The translations under genes and the position numbers were made by a program. Shown here piece by piece: positions 1 to 6,647 of a stretch of 11,203 nt of DNA. Under the pieces are notes generated by a model. That model saw only the letters and a program-made list of their open reading frames with translations. It was not told the origin of the DNA and ran no database searches. Positions within the stretch are counted from its first letter, which is position 1; each line of letters opens with the position of its first letter. This DNA comes from Myxococcales bacterium (GTDB taxonomy: Bacteria > Myxococcota > Polyangia > Fen-1088), in contig PMCR01000581.1 in assembly GCA_003155465.1 (NCBI GenBank), forward strand, positions 1 to 11,203, given 5' to 3'.

Positions 1-629
1 CTTCCAGTGACCTGGTAGCCAAGCAACTGACGGTATATGCAAGTCACCTGAAGGACAGCGCAACCGGATTGCTGTACCACGCCTATGACGAGAAGGGGAC
101 GGCGACCTGGGCCGATCCCGTGACCCATCATTCGTCCGAATTCTGGGGACGATCGATGGGCTGGTTTGGCATGGCCCTGGTTGACGATCTGGACACCATT
201 CCAGCCGATCATCCTCAAAGGGATGCCCTACTCACGCTGCTGAAGGATCTGATAGCTGGCTTGGCCAAGTATCAAGATGCTTCAACCGGATTGTGGTATC
301 AGGTGGTGAACAAAGGCACCGTGGCTGGCAACTGGCTTGAGACCTCGTGCTCCAGTATGTACACGTACATCATCTCCAAAGCCGTGGAGAAGGGCTATGT
401 TGACAGCACATATCTTGACGTTGCCAACAAGGGATATCAGGGAGTGCTCACGCAGATATCTCTTGGAACCGATGGCGTGACGACGAGCATCAAGAACATC
501 TGTGTGGGAACGGATGTTGGAGACTACGCCTATTACATTGCTCGAACGAAAGCGACCAATGACTTGCACGGATTGGGCGCGTTCTTGATTATGAGTGAGC
601 AGATGATCAAGACGGCCTCTGCCCACTAG
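1..629 (+). CDS. GH105-type unsaturated rhamnogalacturonyl hydrolase, C-terminal part (5' truncated by window)
   Basis: The reading frame is open from base 3 to the TAG at 627-629, giving about 208 residues; the start lies outside the window. The order of motifs fits the (alpha/alpha)6-barrel GH88/GH105 family of unsaturated glucuronyl/galacturonyl hydrolases (YteR/YesR type). These enzymes remove the unsaturated uronic acid left by pectate or rhamnogalacturonan lyases. Seen in order are LLYHAYDEKGTATWADP, the block FWGRSMGWFGMAL (from nt 141), WYQVV, GNWLETSCSSMYTY (about nt 327-368), a VCVGTDVGDYAYY segment and a C-terminal NDLHGLGAFLIMSEQM. The DE residues of HAYDE and the Arg/Trp of FWGRSMGW correspond to the family's active-site region. 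GC content is clearly lower than in the rest of the window (29/60 in 361-420), which suggests a different origin. The N-terminal part, including any signal peptide, cannot be seen. GH88 is the main alternative assignment. Confidence 0.85.
   Translation, partial: SSDLVAKQLTVYASHLKDSATGLLYHAYDEKGTATWADPVTHHSSEFWGRSMGWFGMALVDDLDTIPADHPQRDALLTLLKDLIAGLAKYQDASTGLWYQVVNKGTVAGNWLETSCSSMYTYIISKAVEKGYVDSTYLDVANKGYQGVLTQISLGTDGVTTSIKNICVGTDVGDYAYYIARTKATNDLHGLGAFLIMSEQMIKTASAH
626..629. other. Shared CTAG: overlapping stop codons of two convergent genes
   Basis: The GH105-like gene ends with TAG at 627-629 on the + strand, and the mqnA-mqnC fusion ends with TAG read from 628 to 626 on the - strand. 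Both stops lie in the 4-base palindrome CTAG. No room is left for an intrinsic terminator between the genes, so each transcript must run into the other gene's 3' end or stop by another mechanism. Confidence 0.9.
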
Positions 630-2545
630 TGGAGGGGCGTGGCTGGCAGCAGTTCGTAGCGCATGTTGCGACGGCGCGGGATGAAACCCGCGCCGCGCAC
701 AGTGCGTTCGATGTCGCCGGCGGAGATCCTGAACACCGTGCCCGCGGTGGCAACCACGTTCTCTTCGATCATGGCCGAGCCGAAGTCGTTGCCGCCGAAG
801 CGCAGGGCCACCTGTCCCACCGCCGGTCCCATGGTGACCCAGGAGACCTGCAGGTTGGGGAAGTTGTCGAGGTAGAGGCGAGCCAGGGCCAGGACGCGCA
901 GGTAGCGGAGGGCTCCGGTGTCGTCTTGCAGCGGTAGGCGCGTGCCCTCGGCCTGGAAGCTCCAGCAGATGAAAGCCGTGAAGCCAGCGGTCTGATCCTG
1001 CAGGCGGCGCAAACGGTCGAGGTGCCCGACCAGTTGGCGCGGCGACTCACCGAAACCAAAGACCATGGTGGCGCTGGTGCGCAGCCCCAGCCCATGCGCT
1101 TCGCGCATCACATCGATCCATGTGTCAGCGGAACATTTCCTGGGCGAGATGCGCCGGCGAATCTCGTCGTCGAGGATTTCCGCCGCGCCGCCCGGCACAG
1201 AGTCCAGGCCGGCGGCCACCAGTCGTTCCAGCACAACCCGCACCGGCAAGCTCTCGCGTTCGGACAGATAGCGAATTTCCTCGGGCGAAAGGCCGTGAAT
1301 GGCCAGGGGGAAGTTCGCCTTCATGAAGCGAAAGAGATCCTCGTAGTAAGCGAGCGACAGCGCCGGGTTGATGCCACCCTGGAGCAACACCTGCACGCCG
1401 CCCAGCTCGACCGTCTCACGTAGCTTCTGCGCCAGATCTTCTCGCGACAGGGTGTAGGCCTGGGCGTGGCCGGGGGACCGGTGGAAATTGCAGAACGAAC
1501 AGCAGGTGGTGCAAGCGTTGGTGTAGTTGATGTTGCGATCGACGATGTAGGTCACAACGCCGTCGGGATGCAGCGTCTGCCGGCGAAGGTCGGCGGCCTG
1601 GCCCAAGTCGAACAAGGGCGCCTCTGAATACAGCCGCACTCCCTCCTCAAGAGTCATTCGTTCGCCCGCGGCAGCATCTGTCAGCAAAGCATCCAGCGAT
1701 CGCGCCGGGCGTGGGGGTGGCGGTGGCGGTGGCGGCACTGGGCAGTGGAAGAGCCGCACGCGCATGGGCTTGGCCAGAAGCCCCGCCTCGTGGCTGCGCG
1801 CCAGAAAGGCCGTGGCGCCGGACAGCTCAGCGGAACCGAGTCGGTGGAGGATGTTCTTGCAGAGGTAGTCTTCGCCTACCGCCGGGTTGGCACCATTGTC
1901 CACGGCCCAGGCCCGTCCAATCTCTTTCCGGTGCGCTAGGCCCAGCCGTAGGCTCTCCTGCAGGAGTCCCACGTCTTCGGACAAGACCACGCCCGGCCGA
2001 CCTGCCCAGATGGCGTAGACGAAGGGAAGTCCAACCAGGCTGTGCCATTCTTGGCCGAGGTCGTAGACATGGCGAAAACGGCCGTCAATCTGCAGGCCAA
2101 GATCGCCAATGATGAGCGCGCCTCTCGTGCCGCTCGCCGCGTCCGCGATTTGGGCGTGCGGCACTTCGACGAAGTCGGGATGCAGGCCATGCTCGCGGGT
2201 CAGAAGGCGGACCAACATCTGCGAGGTGCGCGAGGCCCCGTCGAGGGCGATGGCTGTCATCTCTTGCCTAGGTACCTGGCCCACCAGCACAACTGTGCGC
2301 ACCGGGCCGCAGCTGGCAATGGCGATGCCGGGTACCACGCGTAGTTCCTCCGTCGAGGCCGCGTAGCTGGCGATGGGCATGAGTCCCAAGTCTGCCTCGC
2401 CCGCGGCCACTGCGGCCGCACAGCTTGAAGGCTCAGCAAATCGCAGGTCGAAGCGGTCGGCACCTACCAGGCCCCGCTCGATGCCGTAGGTGATGGGGCG
2501 TGCGTTCAAGAAGGAAACCGCGGCCAAACGCAGCGGCTGGCTCAT
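626..2545 (-). CDS. mqnA-mqnC: MqnA-MqnC fusion: chorismate dehydratase + cyclic dehypoxanthinylfutalosine synthase
   Basis: A 639-residue fusion of two futalosine-pathway enzymes. Residues 1 to about 268 are MqnA-like (a periplasmic-binding-protein fold that dehydrates chorismate to 3-enolpyruvylbenzoate), with SFLNARPI near residue 11 and PSSCAAAVAAGEADLGLMP at 39-57. Residues 271-278 are eight consecutive prolines. Residues about 282-639 are MqnC-like, a radical SAM enzyme that makes cyclic dehypoxanthinylfutalosine. It shows RNINYTN just before the cluster motif C345-X3-C349-X2-C352, QGGINP at 389-394 and VPGGAAEIL at 450-458. The two halves match the usual lengths of the separate enzymes, so neither is truncated. 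The ATG overlaps the mqnE stop as ATGA, and a strong GGGAGGA ribosome site sits 5 bases upstream (2551-2557). The enzymes act at the first and a later step of the pathway, not consecutive ones. The cluster motif carries an additional Cys (C348). Confidence 0.93.
   Translation of the reverse strand: MSQPLRLAAVSFLNARPITYGIERGLVGADRFDLRFAEPSSCAAAVAAGEADLGLMPIASYAASTEELRVVPGIAIASCGPVRTVVLVGQVPRQEMTAIALDGASRTSQMLVRLLTREHGLHPDFVEVPHAQIADAASGTRGALIIGDLGLQIDGRFRHVYDLGQEWHSLVGLPFVYAIWAGRPGVVLSEDVGLLQESLRLGLAHRKEIGRAWAVDNGANPAVGEDYLCKNILHRLGSAELSGATAFLARSHEAGLLAKPMRVRLFHCPVPPPPPPPPRPARSLDALLTDAAAGERMTLEEGVRLYSEAPLFDLGQAADLRRQTLHPDGVVTYIVDRNINYTNACTTCCSFCNFHRSPGHAQAYTLSREDLAQKLRETVELGGVQVLLQGGINPALSLAYYEDLFRFMKANFPLAIHGLSPEEIRYLSERESLPVRVVLERLVAAGLDSVPGGAAEILDDEIRRRISPRKCSADTWIDVMREAHGLGLRTSATMVFGFGESPRQLVGHLDRLRRLQDQTAGFTAFICWSFQAEGTRLPLQDDTGALRYLRVLALARLYLDNFPNLQVSWVTMGPAVGQVALRFGGNDFGSAMIEENVVATAGTVFRISAGDIERTVRGAGFIPRRRNMRYELLPATPLH
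1712..1735 (-). repeat. CCGCCA hexanucleotide repeat coding for octaproline linker
   Basis: Read on the - strand, three CCGCCA units followed by CCCCCA encode eight prolines in a row, between the MqnA and MqnC domains. Gain or loss of a unit would stay in frame and change the linker by two prolines. Long proline runs are known to slow ribosomes and to need EF-P. Confidence 0.85.
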
Positions 2546-3672
2546 CTTGGTCCTCCCACGGGCAGCGCGCAGGTGCGGGCCTGCAACGCCTCGCCTTCTG
2601 CAACCACGTTGTAGAGCGTGTCACGTTCCACCGGCGTACGGCCGGCGGCGCGGATGAGGCGCACGATCTCGGCCGGGGCCAGGGCCTGTGGGGTATCCGA
2701 GCCCGCAAGATGATAGATTCTTTCTTCCTGCACGGTGCCGTCCAAATCGTCGGCGCCGAACCACAGCGCGGTCTGTGCGGTCTTGATTCCCAGCGAGACC
2801 CAGTAGGCCTTGATGTGCGGGATGTTATGCAGCAGAAGTCGCGCCACCGCGCACACGCGTAGATCATCGACGACGGAGGGTGCAGGAAGATGAGAGAGGG
2901 CGTTGTTGTCGGGGTGAAAGGCCAGGGGAATGAAAGCCTGGAACCCGCTGGTTTCATCCTGTAGCGCCCGCAGGCGCAGCAGATGATCGAGCCGCTCTTC
3001 CGGCGTCTCCACGGTGCCGTAGAGCATGGTGCAGTTGGAGCGCAAGCCCATGTGGTGGGCCGTGCGGTGCACATCCAACCATTCTTCCGCGTTGCACTTG
3101 TTTGGGCAGATGTGCTGGCGCACGCGGGGCGCGAAGATCTCGGCTCCGCCCCCGGGCAGCGAGTCGAGCCCAGCCGCGCGCAAGCGCTGCAATACCTCGC
3201 GCACCTCCAATCGGAAGTGCTTGTGAAAGTGGAAGATCTCGACCGCGCTGAACGCCTTGATGTGAAGCGTGGGCTGCAGTTGCTTTATACCTGCCACAAG
3301 ATCGAGGTAGTAATTGAAAGGCAGATTGTCACTGAGTCCGCCCACCACGTGGACTTCGGTTACGGGATCGCCTGCGTCCAGTCTCGCCTTCACCTTGTCC
3401 CACGCCTGCGCCAGGGTCAGGGTGTAGGCTCCCGACTGTTCAGGACTGCGGCGCGAGAATGAGCACAGCTTGCAGCTCGCCACGCAGAGGTTGGTCGGGT
3501 TGATGTGCAGGTTGCGGTTGAAGGTGGTGCGATCGCGGTAGCGTCGTTCGCGTACCTGGTTGGCCAAGGACCCCAGCTTCAGCAGATCGGGCTCGCGGAA
3601 AAGGGCAAGCCCGTCGTCGAGAGAGAGCGGGACCCCGGCGTTCACCTTCTCGGAAATGGAGGCGAGGGTCAC
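2542..3672 (-). CDS. mqnE: Aminofutalosine synthase (radical SAM)
   Basis: A 376-residue radical SAM enzyme that joins 3-enolpyruvylbenzoate, the MqnA product, to the adenosyl group of SAM, giving aminofutalosine in menaquinone synthesis. It shows HINPTN at 56-61, the iron-sulfur motif C63-X3-C67-X2-C70, VHVVGG at 107-112, LPGGGAEIF at 172-180 and the C-terminal signature FGADDLDGTVQEE at 305-317. The length fits the family. The start is set at the GTG at 3670-3672: a GGAGGAG ribosome site lies 8 bases upstream (3681-3687), the codon overlaps the preceding stop as GTGA, and MqnE proteins begin about here. The frame stays open about 51 codons further upstream, but that stretch lies inside the preceding gene and is arginine/alanine-rich without family similarity. 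The 3' end overlaps the mqnA-mqnC start as ATGA, indicating translational coupling. Confidence 0.94.
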   Translation of the reverse strand: MTLASISEKVNAGVPLSLDDGLALFREPDLLKLGSLANQVRERRYRDRTTFNRNLHINPTNLCVASCKLCSFSRRSPEQSGAYTLTLAQAWDKVKARLDAGDPVTEVHVVGGLSDNLPFNYYLDLVAGIKQLQPTLHIKAFSAVEIFHFHKHFRLEVREVLQRLRAAGLDSLPGGGAEIFAPRVRQHICPNKCNAEEWLDVHRTAHHMGLRSNCTMLYGTVETPEERLDHLLRLRALQDETSGFQAFIPLAFHPDNNALSHLPAPSVVDDLRVCAVARLLLHNIPHIKAYWVSLGIKTAQTALWFGADDLDGTVQEERIYHLAGSDTPQALAPAEIVRLIRAAGRTPVERDTLYNVVAEGEALQARTCALPVGGPR

Positions 3673-4385
3673 GGCGCGAACTCCTCCAGCCCACCTCCTG
3701 CCACGCGCTCGAAGGCGCACAGCCCGGCCCTGCGCAGAAGCTGAGCCGCCTCGGCGCGCGTGATCGCGCGGCTGCCGGCGTTGTCGCCCAGGCGCAGGGC
3801 CCGCTCGTTGACGATTGGCCCGCAAAGCTCGTCAGCGCCGAATCCCAGGCCCAGTTGGCTCAGCTTGGGGCCGAGGCAATCCAGATCGACGAGCACGTGG
3901 GGCACCCCGGCCAGCGCCAGCCGGCAGCGGGCGACAAAAAGCAAGGTTGCCAGACCCATGCAATCCTCTTCCGGCGTGGGCACGACGCCGTCAAGCACCA
4001 GACCCTTGCGAACTCGGTCCTCCAGCTCGGCCAAGCGTCGCGCTTGTTCCTGCGCGGGTTCGTCGGTCGGCAGAAAGAGCCGGAGCAAGCCGCGCAGCCC
4101 GCAGCCGGTGGCCTCTGTCAGCATGGGAAGCGACGTCGCGATGAAGGTGTTGGCGCCCGCGGCGCACGCCGTCGCAAGCCCGCCCAGTGCCGCCAGATCG
4201 GCTTCGTCCACAAAGGCCGCTGCTGAAGACGCGGGCCCCTGCCAGAGCCCGGTTGGAAGCAGACGGCGCCAGCAGGCGAAGAAGCCGCATCCACCGGTCG
4301 CGGCCCAGGCCGCAGCCTGGGCCGCGCGGCCCAGCACGAAGAGGTCAGGGGATTGGCTCGCCGCCGCCGCGACGTCGGCACTCAT
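3669..4385 (-). CDS. MqnE/MqnC C-terminal-like protein lacking the radical-SAM cysteine motif
   Basis: A 238-residue protein of no family I can name, placed between ubiX and mqnE with 4-base overlaps on both sides (ATGA at its start, GTGA at its end). Residues 162-195 align without gaps to residues 285-318 of the adjacent MqnE, with 15 of 34 identical by my hand count. This includes FGAD-L-G in the part reading LGFGADELCGPIVNER. The following ITRAEAAQLLRRAGLCAFER segment also matches MqnE's APAEIVRLIRAAGRTPVER. It has nine Cys (33, 38, 74, 95, 142, 154, 170, 188, 223) but no CX3CX2C; the closest pair is C33-X4-C38. The N-terminal 130 residues are Ala/Leu-rich and show no clear motif. It may be a degenerate paralogue serving as a partner or scaffold for MqnE or MqnC, or an enzyme that works without the cluster. 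Its operon position supports a menaquinone role, but the function is inferred only. A GAGGAG ribosome site lies 11 bases upstream. Confidence 0.8.
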   Translation of the reverse strand: MSADVAAAASQSPDLFVLGRAAQAAAWAATGGCGFFACWRRLLPTGLWQGPASSAAAFVDEADLAALGGLATACAAGANTFIATSLPMLTEATGCGLRGLLRLFLPTDEPAQEQARRLAELEDRVRKGLVLDGVVPTPEEDCMGLATLLFVARCRLALAGVPHVLVDLDCLGPKLSQLGLGFGADELCGPIVNERALRLGDNAGSRAITRAEAAQLLRRAGLCAFERVAGGGLEEFAP

Positions 4386-4945
4386 CGCCGCGCGTGCTCC
4401 TCGGCCCAGCCGGGTTGCAGCGAATGGACAATACCCAGTTGGTCAAGCACGCGCGCCACCACCGTGTCGGCCAGCTCCTCGACCGTAACCGGCCGAAAGT
4501 AGAACGACGGCGTCGCTGGCAGGACCACGGCCCCGGCGCGCGTCACCGCCAGCATGTTTTCCAGGTGGATCTGCGATAGCGGGGTTTCGCGTACGACCAG
4601 TACGAGCTTGCGCCGTTCCTTCAAGGCCACATCCGCGGCCCGGCTGATAAGATCGTCGCCCACACCGTGGGCGATGCGTGCCAGCCGTCCCATCGAACAA
4701 GGAATGGCAACCACGGCATCCCACAGTGCCGAGCCCGAGGCGAAGGGCGAGGCAAAGTCGTCAACCGCATAGCGGCGAAATGGGAAACTGGGTTCGCCGC
4801 CGATCTCGTGCCGCCAAACCTCGAGGCCGCGCACAGAGAAACACAGGCCTACTTCTGCCGCGTCCGGCGCCGCAGCCAGCGTTTCGAGCAGCCGGCGCGC
4901 GTACAGCGATCCGGAAGCGCCCCCGACCGCGACCATGAGCTTCAT
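4382..4945 (-). CDS. ubiX: UbiX-type flavin prenyltransferase
   Basis: A 187-residue protein of normal UbiX length. The family attaches dimethylallyl to FMN to make prenyl-FMN, the cofactor of UbiD-type decarboxylases. Visible motifs are the N-terminal nucleotide-binding GGASGSLYA (8-16), IPCSMGRLARIAHGVGDDLI (81-100), RETPLSQIHLENM (119-131) and PATPSFYFRP (143-152), all typical of UbiX/Pad1. In a futalosine operon this is likely the UbiX-type partner of the decarboxylase that acts on the prenylated naphthoate intermediate. No UbiD-like gene is in the window. The start ATG overlaps the methyltransferase stop as ATGA, with GGAGG 4 bases upstream (4950-4954). Confidence 0.92.
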   Translation of the reverse strand: MKLMVAVGGASGSLYARRLLETLAAAPDAAEVGLCFSVRGLEVWRHEIGGEPSFPFRRYAVDDFASPFASGSALWDAVVAIPCSMGRLARIAHGVGDDLISRAADVALKERRKLVLVVRETPLSQIHLENMLAVTRAGAVVLPATPSFYFRPVTVEELADTVVARVLDQLGIVHSLQPGWAEEHARR

Positions 4946-5631
4946 CGCGCCTCCACCAACGAGGCCACGCCGCCGGGAAAAAGGTCCCGACCGCGCACAT
5001 CGGCGAACCCGGCTGCCCTGAGCCTGTTTTCGAACTCGGCCCGGGTGTCGAAATCATGGATGGACTGCGGCAGATAGCGGTAGGCCGCGCGATCGCCGCC
5101 TACCGCCCATCCCACGAGGGGCAACACGCGGCCAGTGCAAAGCCCATCCCAGAAAGGGCGCGGCCGCGCGGATCGGAAGAATTCAAGGATGACGAGACGG
5201 CCGGCGGGGCGCACCACCCGGCGCAGCTCGGCCAATGCGGGTGCCAGGTCGCGCAGGTTGCGCACGCAGAAACCCGAGAAGGCCGCGACGAACCCGCCGT
5301 CCCGATAGGGCAGCCGGTTGCCATCGGCGACGTGCAGGGCCGCTGCAGCGGCGCCCGGCTTGCGCCGACCCGCCGCCAGCATGGTGCGAGAGAAGTCCGC
5401 CGCGACCACATGGGCGTCCGGCCGCCGGCGCAGAATCTCTACCGAACCGTCGAGCGTTCCCGCGCCCAAGTCCAGAACCCAGGGAGACCGCCCCAGGCCA
5501 TCGAGCAAGAGGCGCATGGCCCGGCGCCGCCAGAGTACGTCGAATCCGGCGGACATGACCCGGTTGGCGGCATCGTAACGACCGGCGATGCGGTCGAACA
5601 GGGCGCGTACGTCGGTTGCGGCCCGGGCCAT
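4942..5631 (-). CDS. UbiE/MenG-family demethylmenaquinone C-methyltransferase
   Basis: A class I SAM-dependent methyltransferase of about 229 residues. Near the N-terminus it has the UbiE signature RYDAANRVMSAGFDVLWRR. SAM-binding motif I is VLDLGAGTLD, followed by GFCVRNLRD (the family's GLRN-like block) and the second UbiE signature RRVVRPAGRLVILEFF. It probably carries out the last step, methylation of demethylmenaquinone to menaquinone. The ATG at 5629-5631 is preferred because a weak GGGTGG ribosome site is 4 bases upstream, giving a TGATG junction with the previous gene. A GTG one codon earlier (5632-5634) would instead give the 4-base GTGA overlap seen elsewhere in this operon. The 3' end overlaps ubiX. 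Confidence 0.9.
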   Translation of the reverse strand: MARAATDVRALFDRIAGRYDAANRVMSAGFDVLWRRRAMRLLLDGLGRSPWVLDLGAGTLDGSVEILRRRPDAHVVAADFSRTMLAAGRRKPGAAAAALHVADGNRLPYRDGGFVAAFSGFCVRNLRDLAPALAELRRVVRPAGRLVILEFFRSARPRPFWDGLCTGRVLPLVGWAVGGDRAAYRYLPQSIHDFDTRAEFENRLRAAGFADVRGRDLFPGGVASLVEAR

Positions 5632-6647
5632 CACGCCACCCGCTCGACCGACAGGTGCGCGAGCGCGGCCAGCGCATCCCGAAAGGACGAGGGGGGCACG
5701 GCTTGGAGCTCGGCAACGGCGTTGCGGGCCAGCGCCATGGCCTCGGCGCGGGCGCGGTCGAGGCCGCCCTCGGCGCGCGTCGCCTGCATGATGCGGGCGG
5801 CATCTTCCGGCGATACGCCCGAGGGGCCCATGGCAGAACGGATGTCGTCGCGCAGGGCCGGGCGGGCCTGGCAGGCCAGCAACACAGGCAGGGTCAACTT
5901 GCCCTCTTGCAGATCACGCCCCGGCGACTTGCCACTGGACGTCTCGTCGCCTGCGCAGTCGAGCACATCGTCGGTAATCTGGAACGCGCGGCCCAGCAGG
6001 CGGCCGTAGCGAGCCATGCACGCATCGAGCGGTCCGGACAGCAACCCGCCCACCCGCGCACACCACGCCATCAGTGCTCCGGTCTTGCGGTCGATAACGT
6101 CGAAGTAGCCGTCGGCAGTGGCCTCGGGATCACCGGCGCCTTCCAATTGCGCCACTTCGCCCTCGGCCATCTCAGTCACGGCCGCGGCCAGGGCTTCGAC
6201 CGCCGCCAGCGATCCAGTGGCTGCGACCGCCTCCAGCCCGCGCGCAAAACAGAAATCGCCCACCAGTACGGCGATCCCGTTGCCGTACACCATGCGCGCC
6301 GCCGGCCGCCCACGCCGAACCGCCCCGCCGTCCACCACATCGTCGTGAAAGAGCGTGGCGGTATGGATGAACTCGGCGGCGCAACCGACCGCTATGGCTG
6401 CGTCCAGCGGCGCGTTGGTCGCTCGGCTGGCGAGGACGGCCAAGAGCGGGCGCAGCCGTTTGCCGCCCGCACCGAGCAGGTGGCCTCCCACATCGGGGAT
6501 GCGCCCGATGGGGCTGTCCATCTGAGCCAGCAGGCGCGTCTCCACCGTCTGCATCGGCTCACTGACCAAGGCCAGCACCTGGGCCGCAGAAAGTCGCCTC
6601 CCGCCTGGGGCAGGGCTTCCGCGCCAGTGGAGCGCGGCCCCGCTCAT
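5631..6647 (-). CDS. Long-chain trans-polyprenyl diphosphate synthase
   Basis: A 338-residue member of the trans-isoprenyl diphosphate synthase family. It extends allylic diphosphates with IPP to make the isoprenoid tail of the quinone. Seen are GGKRLRPLL (61-69), the first aspartate-rich motif DDVVD (102-106) followed by RRG (111-113), KTG (188-190), the second motif DDVLD (226-230) and GKSPGRDLQEGKLTLPV (239-255). The residues just before the first DDxxD are A-T-L-F-H, with a small Ala at position -5, as in octaprenyl-type enzymes. That points to a long product rather than GPP or FPP, but exact chain length cannot be read from sequence. The ATG overlaps the rlmN stop as ATGA. The operon context supports a menaquinone side-chain role (HepT/IspB-like). 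Confidence 0.92.
   Translation of the reverse strand: MSGAALHWRGSPAPGGRRLSAAQVLALVSEPMQTVETRLLAQMDSPIGRIPDVGGHLLGAGGKRLRPLLAVLASRATNAPLDAAIAVGCAAEFIHTATLFHDDVVDGGAVRRGRPAARMVYGNGIAVLVGDFCFARGLEAVAATGSLAAVEALAAAVTEMAEGEVAQLEGAGDPEATADGYFDVIDRKTGALMAWCARVGGLLSGPLDACMARYGRLLGRAFQITDDVLDCAGDETSSGKSPGRDLQEGKLTLPVLLACQARPALRDDIRSAMGPSGVSPEDAARIMQATRAEGGLDRARAEAMALARNAVAELQAVPPSSFRDALAALAHLSVERVA

Noticed and set aside
3673..3825. N-terminal extension of mqnE upstream of 3672
   Set aside because: It lies wholly inside the preceding gene and is Arg/Ala-rich without MqnE similarity, while the GTG at 3672 has a good ribosome site and a GTGA overlap.
5056..6009. 317-aa + strand frame opposite the methyltransferase and prenyl synthase genes
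   Set aside because: It is antisense to two well-supported enzymes and has no recognisable motif.
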